Assembly: GCF_001685355.1 (NCBI RefSeq) | Contig: NZ_CP016438.1 | Location: 8,370,001 to 8,434,000 of the forward strand | DNA length: 64,000 nucleotides | Direction: 5' to 3' | Source of the DNA: Streptomyces lincolnensis | Lineage (GTDB): Bacteria; Actinomycetota; Actinomycetes; Streptomycetales; Streptomycetaceae | Part shown: piece by piece, positions 54,510 through 64,000 of the stretch | Layout of the letters: the number at the start of each line of letters is the position of its first letter | Numbering within the stretch: the stretch's first letter is position 1 | Translations under genes and position numbers: made by a program | The notes under the pieces: model-generated | The model's input: only the letters and a program-made list of their open reading frames with translations | What the model was told of the DNA's origin: nothing | Database searches by the model: none

Positions 54510-57500
54510 ATGATGGAACCGAGCGCTCGTCTCGTCCTGCTCTCCGCGACCCGCCTGGCCGACGTGCGTCGGCGCACCGGCGACCGCTCCGACCGGACCA
54601 TCGCCGAAGCCTGCGCCATGGCGCTGCACTACTGGGCGACGGGCCGGAGCCCCGACGGCATCGACCTCACCCCCGCCACACCGTTCGCCGACGTCCTGGC
54701 ATGGGCCGACGGCGGGGGGACCGGACCCGGCAGCCGGGAGGCGGGCACGGACGGCTGGAGCATCGCCGTTCCCGAAGGCGTCGGGCAGGCCGAAGCGCAA
54801 CTGGCCCTGGACGACCTGGCCGACTTCCCCGACCGGCCCCTCGGCACCCTCGCCCCGGCCGACACGGCTGCCCGTCTCCAGGCCCTGGCCGAGTGGAACG
54901 ACACCCGAACCGACCGGATCCGCCCCACCATCGTGGAGATGTTCCGCGAGCAGGCGCGGACCAGGCCGGACGCCATCGCCGTGGTGGACGGGCACCGGTC
55001 GCTGACCTACCGTCAGGTGGCCGAGCTGTCCAGCCAGTTGGCCCACCATCTGCTCGACCGCGGACTGGCCGCCGAACAGGTCGTCGGCATCTCCCTGGGC
55101 CGCGGCGCCGACATGGTGATCGGGCTGCTCGGCGTGCTCCAGGCGGGCTGCGCGTTCGTCCCGCTGGACCCGCAGTGGCCCGCCGCGCGCCGGGCCGTCG
55201 TCATCGAGGACGCCGGGGTCGTCACGCAGCTCAACGCCTCGGGCGAGCACGACCCGGGTGAACCGGCAGCCGTGGCCGTCGACCTCGACGACTGGCGGTT
55301 CGGCTCCCTGCCCACCGGCGGGACCGGCGTCACCGTCCCCGGGGCCGCCCTGGCGTACGTCATCTTCACCTCCGGTTCGACCGGGCGGCCCAAGGGCGCG
55401 ATGATCCGGCACGAGGCGATCAGCGAGCGCCTGCTGTGGCAGGTGGAGGAGATCCTCGGCTTCGGCCACGACGACGCCTCGCTGTTCAAGGCCCCGCTGT
55501 CCTTCGACATCTCCATCAACGAGATCTTCCTGCCGCTGGTGTCCGGCGGCCGGCTGGTGGTCCTGCGGCCCGGCGGCGAACGCGACCCGCACCACCTGCT
55601 GAGCGTCATCGCCGAGCAGCGCGTCACCTTCACGTACCTCGTGTCGTCCATGCTGGACGTCCTGCTGGAGATCGCCGGCGACTCCGACCGCCTGGACAGC
55701 CTGCGGCACGTGTGGTGCGGCGGCGAAGTGCTGACCCCGGAACTGTACGAGCGGTTCCGCACCAAGCTCGACATCCCCATGTACCACGGCTACGGCCCCG
55801 CCGAGACGACGATCGGCGTCTCCCACGTCATCTACCGGGGCGCGGCCGAACGCCTGTCGACATCGATCGGCAAGGCCAACCCCAACACCCAGCTGTACGT
55901 GCTGGACGACGAACTGCGCCCGGTACCCGTCGGGGTCGGCGGCGAGCTGTACGTCGGCGGATTCCTCCTGGGGCGCGGCTACGTCGGCGCCCCCGGTCTG
56001 ACGGCGTCCCGGTTCGTCGCCAACCCCTTCGCCGACGACGGCTCCCGGCTCTACCGGACCGGTGACCTCGCCCGGTTCACGCCGGACGGCTCGCTGGACT
56101 TCCTCGGCCGCGCCGACAACCAGATCAAGATCCGCGGCATGCGGCTGGAGATCGAGGACGTCGAGTCCGGCCTCGCCGAGCACCCCCGGGTACGGCACAC
56201 CTGCGTCGTCGCCAGGAAGAACACGGCGGGCGGCACCTACCTGGTCGGGTACGTGATCCCGGCCACCGGGAGCGAGGACCTGCGGGCGGACGAGGTCAAG
56301 GCGTGGGCCGCCGAGCACCTCGTGGAGTACATGGTGCCCGCCCACCTCGTCGTCCTGGACGCGTTCCCGCTCACCGCGAACGGCAAGATCGACCGGCGCG
56401 CGCTGCCGGAGCCCGCGATCGGCACCGGCGCGCTCGTCCCGCCCGCCACCGACGACGAGCGCGCGGTGTGCGCGGCCGTCGCCGCGGTGCTGAGGCTGGA
56501 CGAGGTCGGCGTCGACCAGGACTTCTTCCAGCTCGGCGGAGACAGCATTCTGGCCATCTCCCTGCTGAGCGCGCTGCGGGAGAAGGGCCTGCACGTCACC
56601 GCCGGGCAGATCTTCACCCACACCACCGTGGGCGCGCTGGCGGCGGTGGCGAGCCGTGAGGACCTCACCACCGTGGACCACCGGGACGTCCCGACCGGTC
56701 CCGTCGTGGGATCACCCATCGTGCGGTGGCTTGGCGAGACCACCGACGCGATCGACGGGTTCGTGCAGTCGGCGGTGCTCAACACCCCCGCGGACCTGAC
56801 CGCCGACGCCCTCGACGCAATCCTCACCGCCCTGGCCGCACGGCACCCCATGCTGCGCGCCAGGCTCGTGCGCGGCGACCGCTGGAGCTTCGACATCCCG
56901 GAGGCGGACCATGCCGCCGTGGCATGGCAGGAGAGCGACCGCCCACTCGACGACTGCCTCGCCCTTGCCACCGACGGACTGGATCCGGCGGGCGGCGTGA
57001 TGCTGCGGGCCGTGTGGCGCCGCGCGGCACGCCAACTGGTCCTGGTCGCCCACCACGTGGTGATCGACGGCGTGTCCTGGCGGATCCTGCGGGACGACCT
57101 GGCCACCGCCTGGCGGCAGTTCGCCTCGGGCGCACCGGTCGAACTGCCCCCGGTGGGCACGTCGTTCCGGCGCTGGACCCAGCTGCTGGAACGCGCGGCG
57201 TTCGACGCGGACAGCGCCTACTACCGGCGCCCCCTGCCGGGAACGGACCAACCGGTGGGCAGGCGTGCCCTGTCCGGGGCGGACACCGTGGCCCGGGAGC
57301 GGCTGCGGACCGTCTCGGTCGGCCCCGACGTCACGGCCGCGCTCCTGGGCACGGTCCCCGCGCGCTTCCACGCCGGCGTCAACGACGTACTGCTGACAGC
57401 CCTCGCCGTCACCCTCGCCCGCTGGCGCCGCCGCCTCGGGCAGGACCAGACGTTCGCGCACATCGAACTGGAGGGGCACGGCCGTGAAGGCCGGTTCGTG

Positions 57501-60500
57501 GCGGCGACCGCCGGATTCGAACCCGAACTGTCGCGGACCGTGGGCTGGTTCACCACCCTGTTCCCGGTGACGGTCGACCCCGGCACGGCACCCGACCTCA
57601 CCGCCCCCGAGTACCTGGCCGCCGCGCTCAAGGCGGTCAAGGAGGATCTCGCCCGGGTCCCGGACAACGGCGTCTCCTACGGCGCCCTGCGCTACCTCGC
57701 CCACACCGAGTTCGACGCGCCAGCCCCGCAGGTGCTGTTCAACTACCTGGGCCGCTTCGACGCGGGCGTGTCCGGCGACTGGCAGCACGCGGGCACCACG
57801 GGCCAGTTGGGCGAGAAGCGCGACCCGGACATGCGCCTGCCGCGCGCCCTGGAGTTCAACGCCATCGCCGAATCCACCGCGACCGGCGGCGACTACGAGC
57901 TGGTCACCACCATCTCCTGGCCCGACGGACTGTTCACCGACGAGGACATCGCCACGCTCGGCGAGTACTTCCGGGCCTCCCTGACCGCACTGGCCGCTCT
58001 CGACGGGGGCGGACACTCGCCCAGCGACTTCCCCCTGGTGCCGCTCACGCAGGCCGACGTCGACGCCCTGGACGGGCCCGCGCTGCGGGACGTCCTGCCG
58101 CTGACCCCCTTGCAGGAGGGCCTGTACTTCCACTCGGTCTTCGACGACGACTCGGCAGGCAGCTACGTCGAGCAGCAACTGCTCACGCTCGACGGCGAGG
58201 TGGACGCCGCCCGGCTCGCGGCGGCGGCCACCCGGCTGCTCACGCTGTACCCCAACCTGTCCGCGCGGTTCGTGGCCCTCGCCGACGGCCGTGTGGTGTC
58301 CGTGCTGGAGAGCGGGGTGGAGGCGCCCTTCACCACACTCGACCGCCCCGGCGCCACCGACGCCGAGATCCGCGAGCACGCCGAGCGGGACCGCCGCGCC
58401 GGATTCGACCTGGCCACCGGCCCCCTGATGAGGTACACCCTCATCCGCGCGGGCTCCGGCCGGAACGTCCTGGTGCAGACCGTGCACCACATCATCGCCG
58501 ACGGTTGGTCGGTCCCGCCGATGCTCCGCGCCCTTCTGGCCGAGTACCACGCGCCGGGCACCGTGCATCCGATCGGCGGCTTCCCCGACTACGTACGGTG
58601 GCTCGCCGGACGCGACGACGACGAGAGCGACCGCGTGTGGGGCGACCAGCTCGCCGAACTGCCCGCCCCCTCGCTGGTGGCCCCGGAGCACACCCCGTCG
58701 GACCGGTTCGCCGACACCGCCGTGGAACCCGAAACCGACATCGACACGGCGGCCCGGTCGGCCGGCGTCCCGCTGAGCGTGGCCGTGCACAGCGCCTGGG
58801 CGGTGACGCTCGGCGGCATCCTGCACGGCAGGGACGTGGTGTTCGGCTCCACGGTGTCCGGGCGCGACGCCGACGTGCCCGGCATCGAGGACATGGTCGG
58901 GCTGTTCATCAACACCGTGCCCGTGCGCGCCCGTTGGGCCGACACCACCACCGCACGCGACCTGCTCGCCGCGGTCCGCAAGCACCAGAGCGCGGTCCTG
59001 CCGCACCAGCATGTCTCGCTCGCCAGGATCGGCCGCCGGGCAGGCGCCGGAGCCCTCTTCGACACCCTGGTGGTGTTCGACGTCGCCACCGACGTCGACG
59101 CGCTGCGGCGGCCCGACGACACCCTCGTCATCACCGACATCGTCAACGAGGGCGCCCCGCACTACCCGTTGACGCTCGTCGTGGAGCGCACCTCCGACGG
59201 TCGCCCGCGCCTCAATCTGATCTACGACGGTGAACTGCTGGGGGAGAGGGGCGCCCAGGACATCCTGCGCACCTTCACGCACACCCTCACCGGCCTGCTC
59301 ACCCGGCCCGACACCCTGGTCGACGACCTGGTGTCCGAGGGCAGCGGGCACCCCGCGACCGTCACCCCGACGACGCTGGGCGAGCTGTTCGACACCGCCG
59401 CGCGCCGCGCCCCGGACGCCACCGCCGTCACCCAGTGCGCTCTCGACGGCGCCGGACGCTCCCTGACGTACGGCGAACTGGCGGACGCGAAGAACGAGTT
59501 GGCCTCGGTGCTGCGCGCCGCTGGGGTCGCGCCCGGCAAGCGGGTCGCCGTGGCCGTACCGCGCTCCGTGGAGCAGGTCGTCGCCCTGGTCGCGATCGTC
59601 GGCGCGGGCGGGGCCTACGTGCCCCTGGACCCGGCCTACCCGGACGAACGCCTGGAGTACGTCCTCGCCGACTCCGCGCCGCAGGTCGTCCTCGTGGACC
59701 GTGCGCAGCGGGACCGCTTCACGGACCTGCTGTCCCGCGCGGGCGTGTCGGCCCACGTGCTGGTCCAGGGAGACCCGCTGCCGGACGGGCTGTCCGCGCG
59801 GAGCACCGGGCCCGGGCGCGAGGCCGGTCCGCACGATCCCGCGTACGTGATCTACACGTCCGGCTCGACCGGCAGGCCCAAGGGGGTCGTCGTCCCGCAC
59901 TCCAGTGTGGTGACGCTGCTCGCCAACACCCGGCCCGACATGGGCTTCGGGCCGCACGACGTGTGGGTCCAGTTCCACTCCTTCTCCTTCGACTTCGCGG
60001 TCTGGGAGCTGTGGGGCGCGCTGACGCACGGCGCCGAGCTGCTGGTTCCGGAGCACGGGCTGACCCGCTCCCCGCTCGACTTCCACCGGCTGGTCCGCGA
60101 GCGCGGGGTGACCGTCCTCAACCAGACTCCGTCGGCGTTCTACCAGTTCATCGAGGCCGACCGGCACGCCGGTGAACCGCTGCCCGCCCTGCGCCGGATC
60201 ATCTTCGGCGGCGAGGCGCTGGATCTCGGGCGGCTGCGCGGCTGGGTCGAACGACACGGCACCGCCTCGCCCGAGCTGGTCAACATGTACGGCATCACCG
60301 AGACCACCGTCCACGTCACCCACCGGGTGCTGACCGACGGGGACTTCGGCTCCGGCGACGACGTCAGCCCGATCGGCGGTCCGATTCCCGGCCTGGTCAC
60401 CCATGTGCTCGACGACCGGCTCCGGCCGGTGCCGCCGGGGCGGGTGGGTGCCATCTACGTCGCCGGCGACCAGGTGTCGCTCGGCTACCTGGGCAGGCCC

Positions 60501-63500
60501 GGGCTCACCGCCGGCCGGTTCGTGGCGAACCCCTTCGCGGGCGACGGCTCCCGCATGTACCACACCGGTGACCTCGCCCGCCGTACGCTCGGCGGCGAGC
60601 TGGAGTTCGTCGGCCGCGCCGACGACCAGGTCCAACTCAAGGGATTCCGCATCGAGTTGGGCGAGGTGGAGACCGCGGTCCGGGAGCTCGACGGCGTGGT
60701 CGACGTGGCCGTCACCGTGGCGGACAGCGATGATCATCTGGTGGCGCATGTGGTGGGCGGGGTGCCGGACGGCTTCACCGAGCTGCTGTCGGCGAAACTG
60801 CCCGCGCACATGGTGCCGGGCCGCGTGCTGACGATCGACGCGCTGCCGCTGACCGTGAACGGCAAGCTGGACAGGAGGGCGCTCGTCCAGCGCGCGGCCG
60901 ACGCACCCCCTGCGGGCGCGACCGGCCCCCACCGGGCCGCGGACGACACACTCGCCGCCCTGACCGGCATCTTCGCCGACACACTGCGCGGCACCCCCGT
61001 CGAAGCCGACACCGACTTCTTCCGTGCCGGAGGCGACAGCATTCTCGCCATCACCGTGATCAACCGGGCCCGGGCGCTGGGCCTGGCGATCGCGCCGCGG
61101 GACGTGTTCCTGCACAAGACACCGCGCGCCCTCGCCGCACACCTGGCGACGAGCACGCCCCCTGTCGCGGTGACGGTCCCCGCCCGCCGCGAGGACGGCC
61201 CGCTGCCCCCGACGCCGATCATCCTGCGGCAGCGTGAACTGGGCGGGTCGCTCACCGGGTTCGCCCAGGCCAGGACCCTCCAGGCCCCAGAAGGCACCGG
61301 CTTCACGGACGCCCAGCGCGCGGCCAATGCCGTAGTCGCCGCACACCCGGCCTTGAGGCTGCGGCTCCACACAGCACACGGAGTGTGGACCCTCCGCACC
61401 GAACCCGCCGGCGACGCCACCGTCGTACGCCCCGACACGACCGACGCGACGACGGCGGCGAACGAGGCCGCCGGGCGGCTCGATCCCGAATCCGGGGACG
61501 TCATCGCGTTCTCGTGGCTGGAGGCGAGCCGGACCCTCGTGGTCACCGTGCACCACCTCGCCGTCGACGCGGTGTCCTGGCTGGTCCTGCTGGACGACCT
61601 GGCCACCGCCCTGCGCGGCGAGAGCCTGGCGGCGCCGACCACGTCGTACGCCGAGTACGCCGAGGCACTGGCGGCCCGGTCGGCCGATGCCGTCGACGAC
61701 CTCCCGCACTGGATCGCCACGCTCCAGGCGCCCCCGCTGCTGCCCACGGCCGAGGAACCGCGAGAGACCACGGTGGTGCTCGCGCCCGAGGTCAGCGAAC
61801 GCCTGACACGCACCGCGCCCGCCGCCCTCGGCGTCGGGCTCACCGAACTGCTGTGCGGGGCGCTGCGCACCGCGCTGACCCGCATCCAGCCCTCGCCCAC
61901 CGATCTCGCGATCGATCTGGAGCGGCACGGCCGGGTGCCGGTCCTCGAACACCACGACTACACCCGCACGGTCGGCTGGTTCACCTCCATCGCGCCCGTA
62001 CGGCTCACGGCCCACACCGATCCCGTCGCGGCGGCGCGTGAGGTCACCGAACGCCAGCCCGACGAGCGCGCCCACGTCGCCTACGGCCGGCTCAGGTACC
62101 TCAACCCGCAGACGGCCCCCCTGCTGACCGCCCGCCCGCAGGTGCTGTTCAACTACCTCGGCCGGGGCAGCGAGGCCCAGGCACTGCACATCACCGGCGG
62201 CGAGCAGGGCAGCCCCTACGCCGTCGAGGTCAACGCCTGGCTCGACGAGGCCACCGGAAGCCTGCACGCCGCCTTCACCCTCGCCGAGGGCGTCCCCGAC
62301 GAGATCACCGAGCACTGGCACCGCGCCCTCCAGCGCATCGCGGACGCCGCCACGACAGCCGAGCGCACCGCACCGGTCACCCCGCTCCAGCGGGGCCTGT
62401 TCTTCCAGGCACAGATGGCCGGCTCGGCCGGACACTACGTCGCACAGAGCTGGTTCACCTTCGACCGGAGCCTGGACACCGAGGCACTGGCCGAGGCGAT
62501 GACGTACGTGATGGCGCGGCACCCGGTCGTGGGCGCCGGCTTCACCACCGACGACGACGGAAACCCGGTGCAGGTCCTTAAGGCGGGGCAGCGGGCTGAT
62601 GTCCGCACGGTCCGGCTGTCGACGGACGCGGAGGTCGACGCCCTGCGCGCCCGGGACCGGGACACGGGGTTCGACCCGGGGCGGCCGCCGCTGGTCCGGC
62701 TGACCGTGGTGCGCCTGCCCGACGACCGCGACGGCCTGCTGCTGAGCTACCACCTGCTGCTGTGGGACGGCTGGTCCCGCGAGATCGTGCTGCGGGACCT
62801 GTTCGACGCCTACGAGTCCATCCTCGCCGGTGACTCCCCGGACCCCGTCCCGGCCACCCCGGGCTTCGAGGACCACGCCCGGGCGCTCGACGCCAAGGAC
62901 TCCGCCGCGGCGGAACGCTTCTGGGCGGAGCACCTGGCCGCCCTCCCCGGCCCGACACTGCTCGCCGGACCGGCGCCGGCCCTCACGGACGACCTGCCGC
63001 GCACCCTCCTGCACACGCTGTCGCCGGAGCAATCGGACCTGCTGAGGGAAGCGGCCAAGGCGCACGGCGTCACGCTGAACTCGGTGCTCACCGGCGCCTT
63101 CGGCCTGCTTCTCGGCGCCCGCACCGGCCGAAGCGACGCCGTGTTCGGTGTGACCGTCTCCGGCCGGGAGGGCGAGGGCCTGGACGAGATCGTCGGCGTG
63201 CTCCTCAACACCGTGCCCCAGTGGACGCGGGCACGGCCGGACGACACGGTCGGCGCGTACCTGACGGCCGTGCAGACGGCCAGGGTCGAGGCGATGGAGC
63301 ACGAGCACCTCGGGCTCGGCGAGATCCAGCGGGCCATTGGGCACGACACCCTGTTCGACAACCTGTTCGTGCTCCAGAACTTCCTGGACATGGACGCCTT
63401 CGCCGCGATGAACGCCCGGCACGGCATCACCTCGGTGAAGGCGGACGACTCCACCCACTATCCGTTCACGTGGGTCGTCACGCCCGGCGACCGGCTCACG

Positions 63501-64000
63501 GTCAAGCTGGAATACCGCGACGAGGACACCGACAACGCCCGCCGGCTGCTCGACGACTATCTGCGCGTGCTCGACGACGTGGCCCGGGCGACCGGACCGG
63601 TCGGCGCGCTGCGCGGGCTGGGGCCGGACCCCTCGGCGGAGACGCGTACCGATGTCGGCACGGACACCGTCGTCGACCGGTTCGACCGGGCGGCGGACCG
63701 CGATCCGCAGCGGGTCGCGCTCGTCGCCCACGGGCGGACCATGACCTTCGCCCAACTGCGGGACCGCAGCCGCGCGGTGGCGGGCGTGCTCGCCCGGCGC
63801 GGCATCGGCCCCGAGACCAACGTGGGCCTCGCGATACCGCGCTCCCTGGACTCGATCGTGGCGCTGTTCGCCGTCCTGCGGGTCGGTGCCGCGTACGTGC
63901 CGCTGGAACTGGACCACCCGGACGAGCGGATCGCCGCGATCGTCGCGGACGCCCGCCCGGACGTGACCCTCACGGTGAGCGCGGTGTCGCCCCGGCTGAC
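54510..64000 (+). CDS. cchH: Coelichelin trimodular non-ribosomal peptide synthetase (CchH), partial, cut by window edge
   Basis: The visible 3,163 codons hold A-PCP-E, C-A-PCP-E, C-A(partial). Module 1: A about 54930-56410, PCP Ser motif LGGDSIL near 56535, E with HHVVIDGVSW near 57051. Module 2: C HHIIADGWS near 58486, A about 59370-60880, PCP AGGDSIL near 61030, E HHLAVDAVSW near 61552. Module 3: C SYHLLLWDGW near 62746 (first His replaced by Tyr), A from about 63660, cut before its core motifs. Hand-aligned specificity codes are DINYWGGIGK for A1 (known for N5-hydroxyornithine types) and DFWNIGMVHK for A2 (threonine). No starter C domain. This agrees with coelichelin's D-hfOrn, D-allo-Thr, hOrn order. 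ATG at 54510 is used; ATG at 54513 follows directly. Confidence 0.94.
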   Translation, partial: MMEPSARLVLLSATRLADVRRRTGDRSDRTIAEACAMALHYWATGRSPDGIDLTPATPFADVLAWADGGGTGPGSREAGTDGWSIAVPEGVGQAEAQLALDDLADFPDRPLGTLAPADTAARLQALAEWNDTRTDRIRPTIVEMFREQARTRPDAIAVVDGHRSLTYRQVAELSSQLAHHLLDRGLAAEQVVGISLGRGADMVIGLLGVLQAGCAFVPLDPQWPAARRAVVIEDAGVVTQLNASGEHDPGEPAAVAVDLDDWRFGSLPTGGTGVTVPGAALAYVIFTSGSTGRPKGAMIRHEAISERLLWQVEEILGFGHDDASLFKAPLSFDISINEIFLPLVSGGRLVVLRPGGERDPHHLLSVIAEQRVTFTYLVSSMLDVLLEIAGDSDRLDSLRHVWCGGEVLTPELYERFRTKLDIPMYHGYGPAETTIGVSHVIYRGAAERLSTSIGKANPNTQLYVLDDELRPVPVGVGGELYVGGFLLGRGYVGAPGLTASRFVANPFADDGSRLYRTGDLARFTPDGSLDFLGRADNQIKIRGMRLEIEDVESGLAEHPRVRHTCVVARKNTAGGTYLVGYVIPATGSEDLRADEVKAWAAEHLVEYMVPAHLVVLDAFPLTANGKIDRRALPEPAIGTGALVPPATDDERAVCAAVAAVLRLDEVGVDQDFFQLGGDSILAISLLSALREKGLHVTAGQIFTHTTVGALAAVASREDLTTVDHRDVPTGPVVGSPIVRWLGETTDAIDGFVQSAVLNTPADLTADALDAILTALAARHPMLRARLVRGDRWSFDIPEADHAAVAWQESDRPLDDCLALATDGLDPAGGVMLRAVWRRAARQLVLVAHHVVIDGVSWRILRDDLATAWRQFASGAPVELPPVGTSFRRWTQLLERAAFDADSAYYRRPLPGTDQPVGRRALSGADTVARERLRTVSVGPDVTAALLGTVPARFHAGVNDVLLTALAVTLARWRRRLGQDQTFAHIELEGHGREGRFVAATAGFEPELSRTVGWFTTLFPVTVDPGTAPDLTAPEYLAAALKAVKEDLARVPDNGVSYGALRYLAHTEFDAPAPQVLFNYLGRFDAGVSGDWQHAGTTGQLGEKRDPDMRLPRALEFNAIAESTATGGDYELVTTISWPDGLFTDEDIATLGEYFRASLTALAALDGGGHSPSDFPLVPLTQADVDALDGPALRDVLPLTPLQEGLYFHSVFDDDSAGSYVEQQLLTLDGEVDAARLAAAATRLLTLYPNLSARFVALADGRVVSVLESGVEAPFTTLDRPGATDAEIREHAERDRRAGFDLATGPLMRYTLIRAGSGRNVLVQTVHHIIADGWSVPPMLRALLAEYHAPGTVHPIGGFPDYVRWLAGRDDDESDRVWGDQLAELPAPSLVAPEHTPSDRFADTAVEPETDIDTAARSAGVPLSVAVHSAWAVTLGGILHGRDVVFGSTVSGRDADVPGIEDMVGLFINTVPVRARWADTTTARDLLAAVRKHQSAVLPHQHVSLARIGRRAGAGALFDTLVVFDVATDVDALRRPDDTLVITDIVNEGAPHYPLTLVVERTSDGRPRLNLIYDGELLGERGAQDILRTFTHTLTGLLTRPDTLVDDLVSEGSGHPATVTPTTLGELFDTAARRAPDATAVTQCALDGAGRSLTYGELADAKNELASVLRAAGVAPGKRVAVAVPRSVEQVVALVAIVGAGGAYVPLDPAYPDERLEYVLADSAPQVVLVDRAQRDRFTDLLSRAGVSAHVLVQGDPLPDGLSARSTGPGREAGPHDPAYVIYTSGSTGRPKGVVVPHSSVVTLLANTRPDMGFGPHDVWVQFHSFSFDFAVWELWGALTHGAELLVPEHGLTRSPLDFHRLVRERGVTVLNQTPSAFYQFIEADRHAGEPLPALRRIIFGGEALDLGRLRGWVERHGTASPELVNMYGITETTVHVTHRVLTDGDFGSGDDVSPIGGPIPGLVTHVLDDRLRPVPPGRVGAIYVAGDQVSLGYLGRPGLTAGRFVANPFAGDGSRMYHTGDLARRTLGGELEFVGRADDQVQLKGFRIELGEVETAVRELDGVVDVAVTVADSDDHLVAHVVGGVPDGFTELLSAKLPAHMVPGRVLTIDALPLTVNGKLDRRALVQRAADAPPAGATGPHRAADDTLAALTGIFADTLRGTPVEADTDFFRAGGDSILAITVINRARALGLAIAPRDVFLHKTPRALAAHLATSTPPVAVTVPARREDGPLPPTPIILRQRELGGSLTGFAQARTLQAPEGTGFTDAQRAANAVVAAHPALRLRLHTAHGVWTLRTEPAGDATVVRPDTTDATTAANEAAGRLDPESGDVIAFSWLEASRTLVVTVHHLAVDAVSWLVLLDDLATALRGESLAAPTTSYAEYAEALAARSADAVDDLPHWIATLQAPPLLPTAEEPRETTVVLAPEVSERLTRTAPAALGVGLTELLCGALRTALTRIQPSPTDLAIDLERHGRVPVLEHHDYTRTVGWFTSIAPVRLTAHTDPVAAAREVTERQPDERAHVAYGRLRYLNPQTAPLLTARPQVLFNYLGRGSEAQALHITGGEQGSPYAVEVNAWLDEATGSLHAAFTLAEGVPDEITEHWHRALQRIADAATTAERTAPVTPLQRGLFFQAQMAGSAGHYVAQSWFTFDRSLDTEALAEAMTYVMARHPVVGAGFTTDDDGNPVQVLKAGQRADVRTVRLSTDAEVDALRARDRDTGFDPGRPPLVRLTVVRLPDDRDGLLLSYHLLLWDGWSREIVLRDLFDAYESILAGDSPDPVPATPGFEDHARALDAKDSAAAERFWAEHLAALPGPTLLAGPAPALTDDLPRTLLHTLSPEQSDLLREAAKAHGVTLNSVLTGAFGLLLGARTGRSDAVFGVTVSGREGEGLDEIVGVLLNTVPQWTRARPDDTVGAYLTAVQTARVEAMEHEHLGLGEIQRAIGHDTLFDNLFVLQNFLDMDAFAAMNARHGITSVKADDSTHYPFTWVVTPGDRLTVKLEYRDEDTDNARRLLDDYLRVLDDVARATGPVGALRGLGPDPSAETRTDVGTDTVVDRFDRAADRDPQRVALVAHGRTMTFAQLRDRSRAVAGVLARRGIGPETNVGLAIPRSLDSIVALFAVLRVGAAYVPLELDHPDERIAAIVADARPDVTLTVSAVSPRL

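Noticed and set aside
56712..63917. A 2,401-codon open frame on the minus strand opposite the NRPS gene
   Set aside because: It is a GC-driven mirror of cchH: the plus strand shows all NRPS core motifs, while the antisense product is low-complexity and rich in Val, Gly and Arg with no domain.
45554..64000. Integrated mobile island at the tRNA-Leu gene
   Set aside because: No integrase, excisionase or repeated tRNA end is visible in the window.

Overview
The window has very high GC, GTG starts, ATGA-coupled gene ends, a bldA-type TTA codon and DmdR/IdeR-type iron boxes. Together with a coelichelin gene cluster, this points to a Streptomyces chromosome. All readings were made by eye; no database search was run.

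Layout. (1) 1-4368, minus strand: a formate dehydrogenase operon, with a ketopantoate-reductase-like gene, a short molybdopterin subunit and a NuoE-NuoF fusion cut by the left edge. (2) 4556-9530: a NarL-type two-component system, with a TTA codon in the kinase gene, divergent from an MMPL exporter. (3) 9571-13965: an OxlT-like MFS antiporter with a 44-residue companion, a stand-alone KAS III, an FCD-type GntR regulator and an NmrA-like oxidoreductase. (4) 14187-25571: a ROK regulator, a sugar ABC importer, a Gfo/Idh/MocA dehydrogenase, a TIM-barrel isomerase, a secreted PQQ-type sugar dehydrogenase and a secreted ThuA-DUF1080 protein. This looks like a 3-keto-sugar or glycoside utilisation operon. 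(5) 25684-33061: an ebo cluster (EboC, a TIM-barrel protein, EboA, EboB, EboE, EboF) in which an inositol-phosphate-synthase-like gene leads, where other bacteria have the dehydroquinate-synthase-like EboD. A secreted TIM-barrel protein follows. (6) 34313-45375: a small secreted protein, then an oxalate block: a second OxlT-like transporter, an NDP-forming acyl-CoA synthetase, formyl-CoA transferase and oxalyl-CoA decarboxylase, divergent from sucC/sucD-like genes and an aldehyde dehydrogenase. (7) tRNA-Leu(GAG) at 45554. (8) 45691-64000: coelichelin genes cchA to cchH. The trimodular NRPS is cut by the right edge in its third adenylation domain.

How the parts may work together. Oxalate would be imported, activated, decarboxylated to formyl-CoA and released as formate, which the distant formate dehydrogenase would oxidise to give NADH. 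Related sequence motifs lie upstream of the formate dehydrogenase operon, the first antiporter, the GntR gene and the divergent oxalate promoters, which suggests one dispersed GntR regulon. The coelichelin genes carry four iron-box-like sites. The ebo block could build and move a prenylated cyclitol-type compound, but that is inference.
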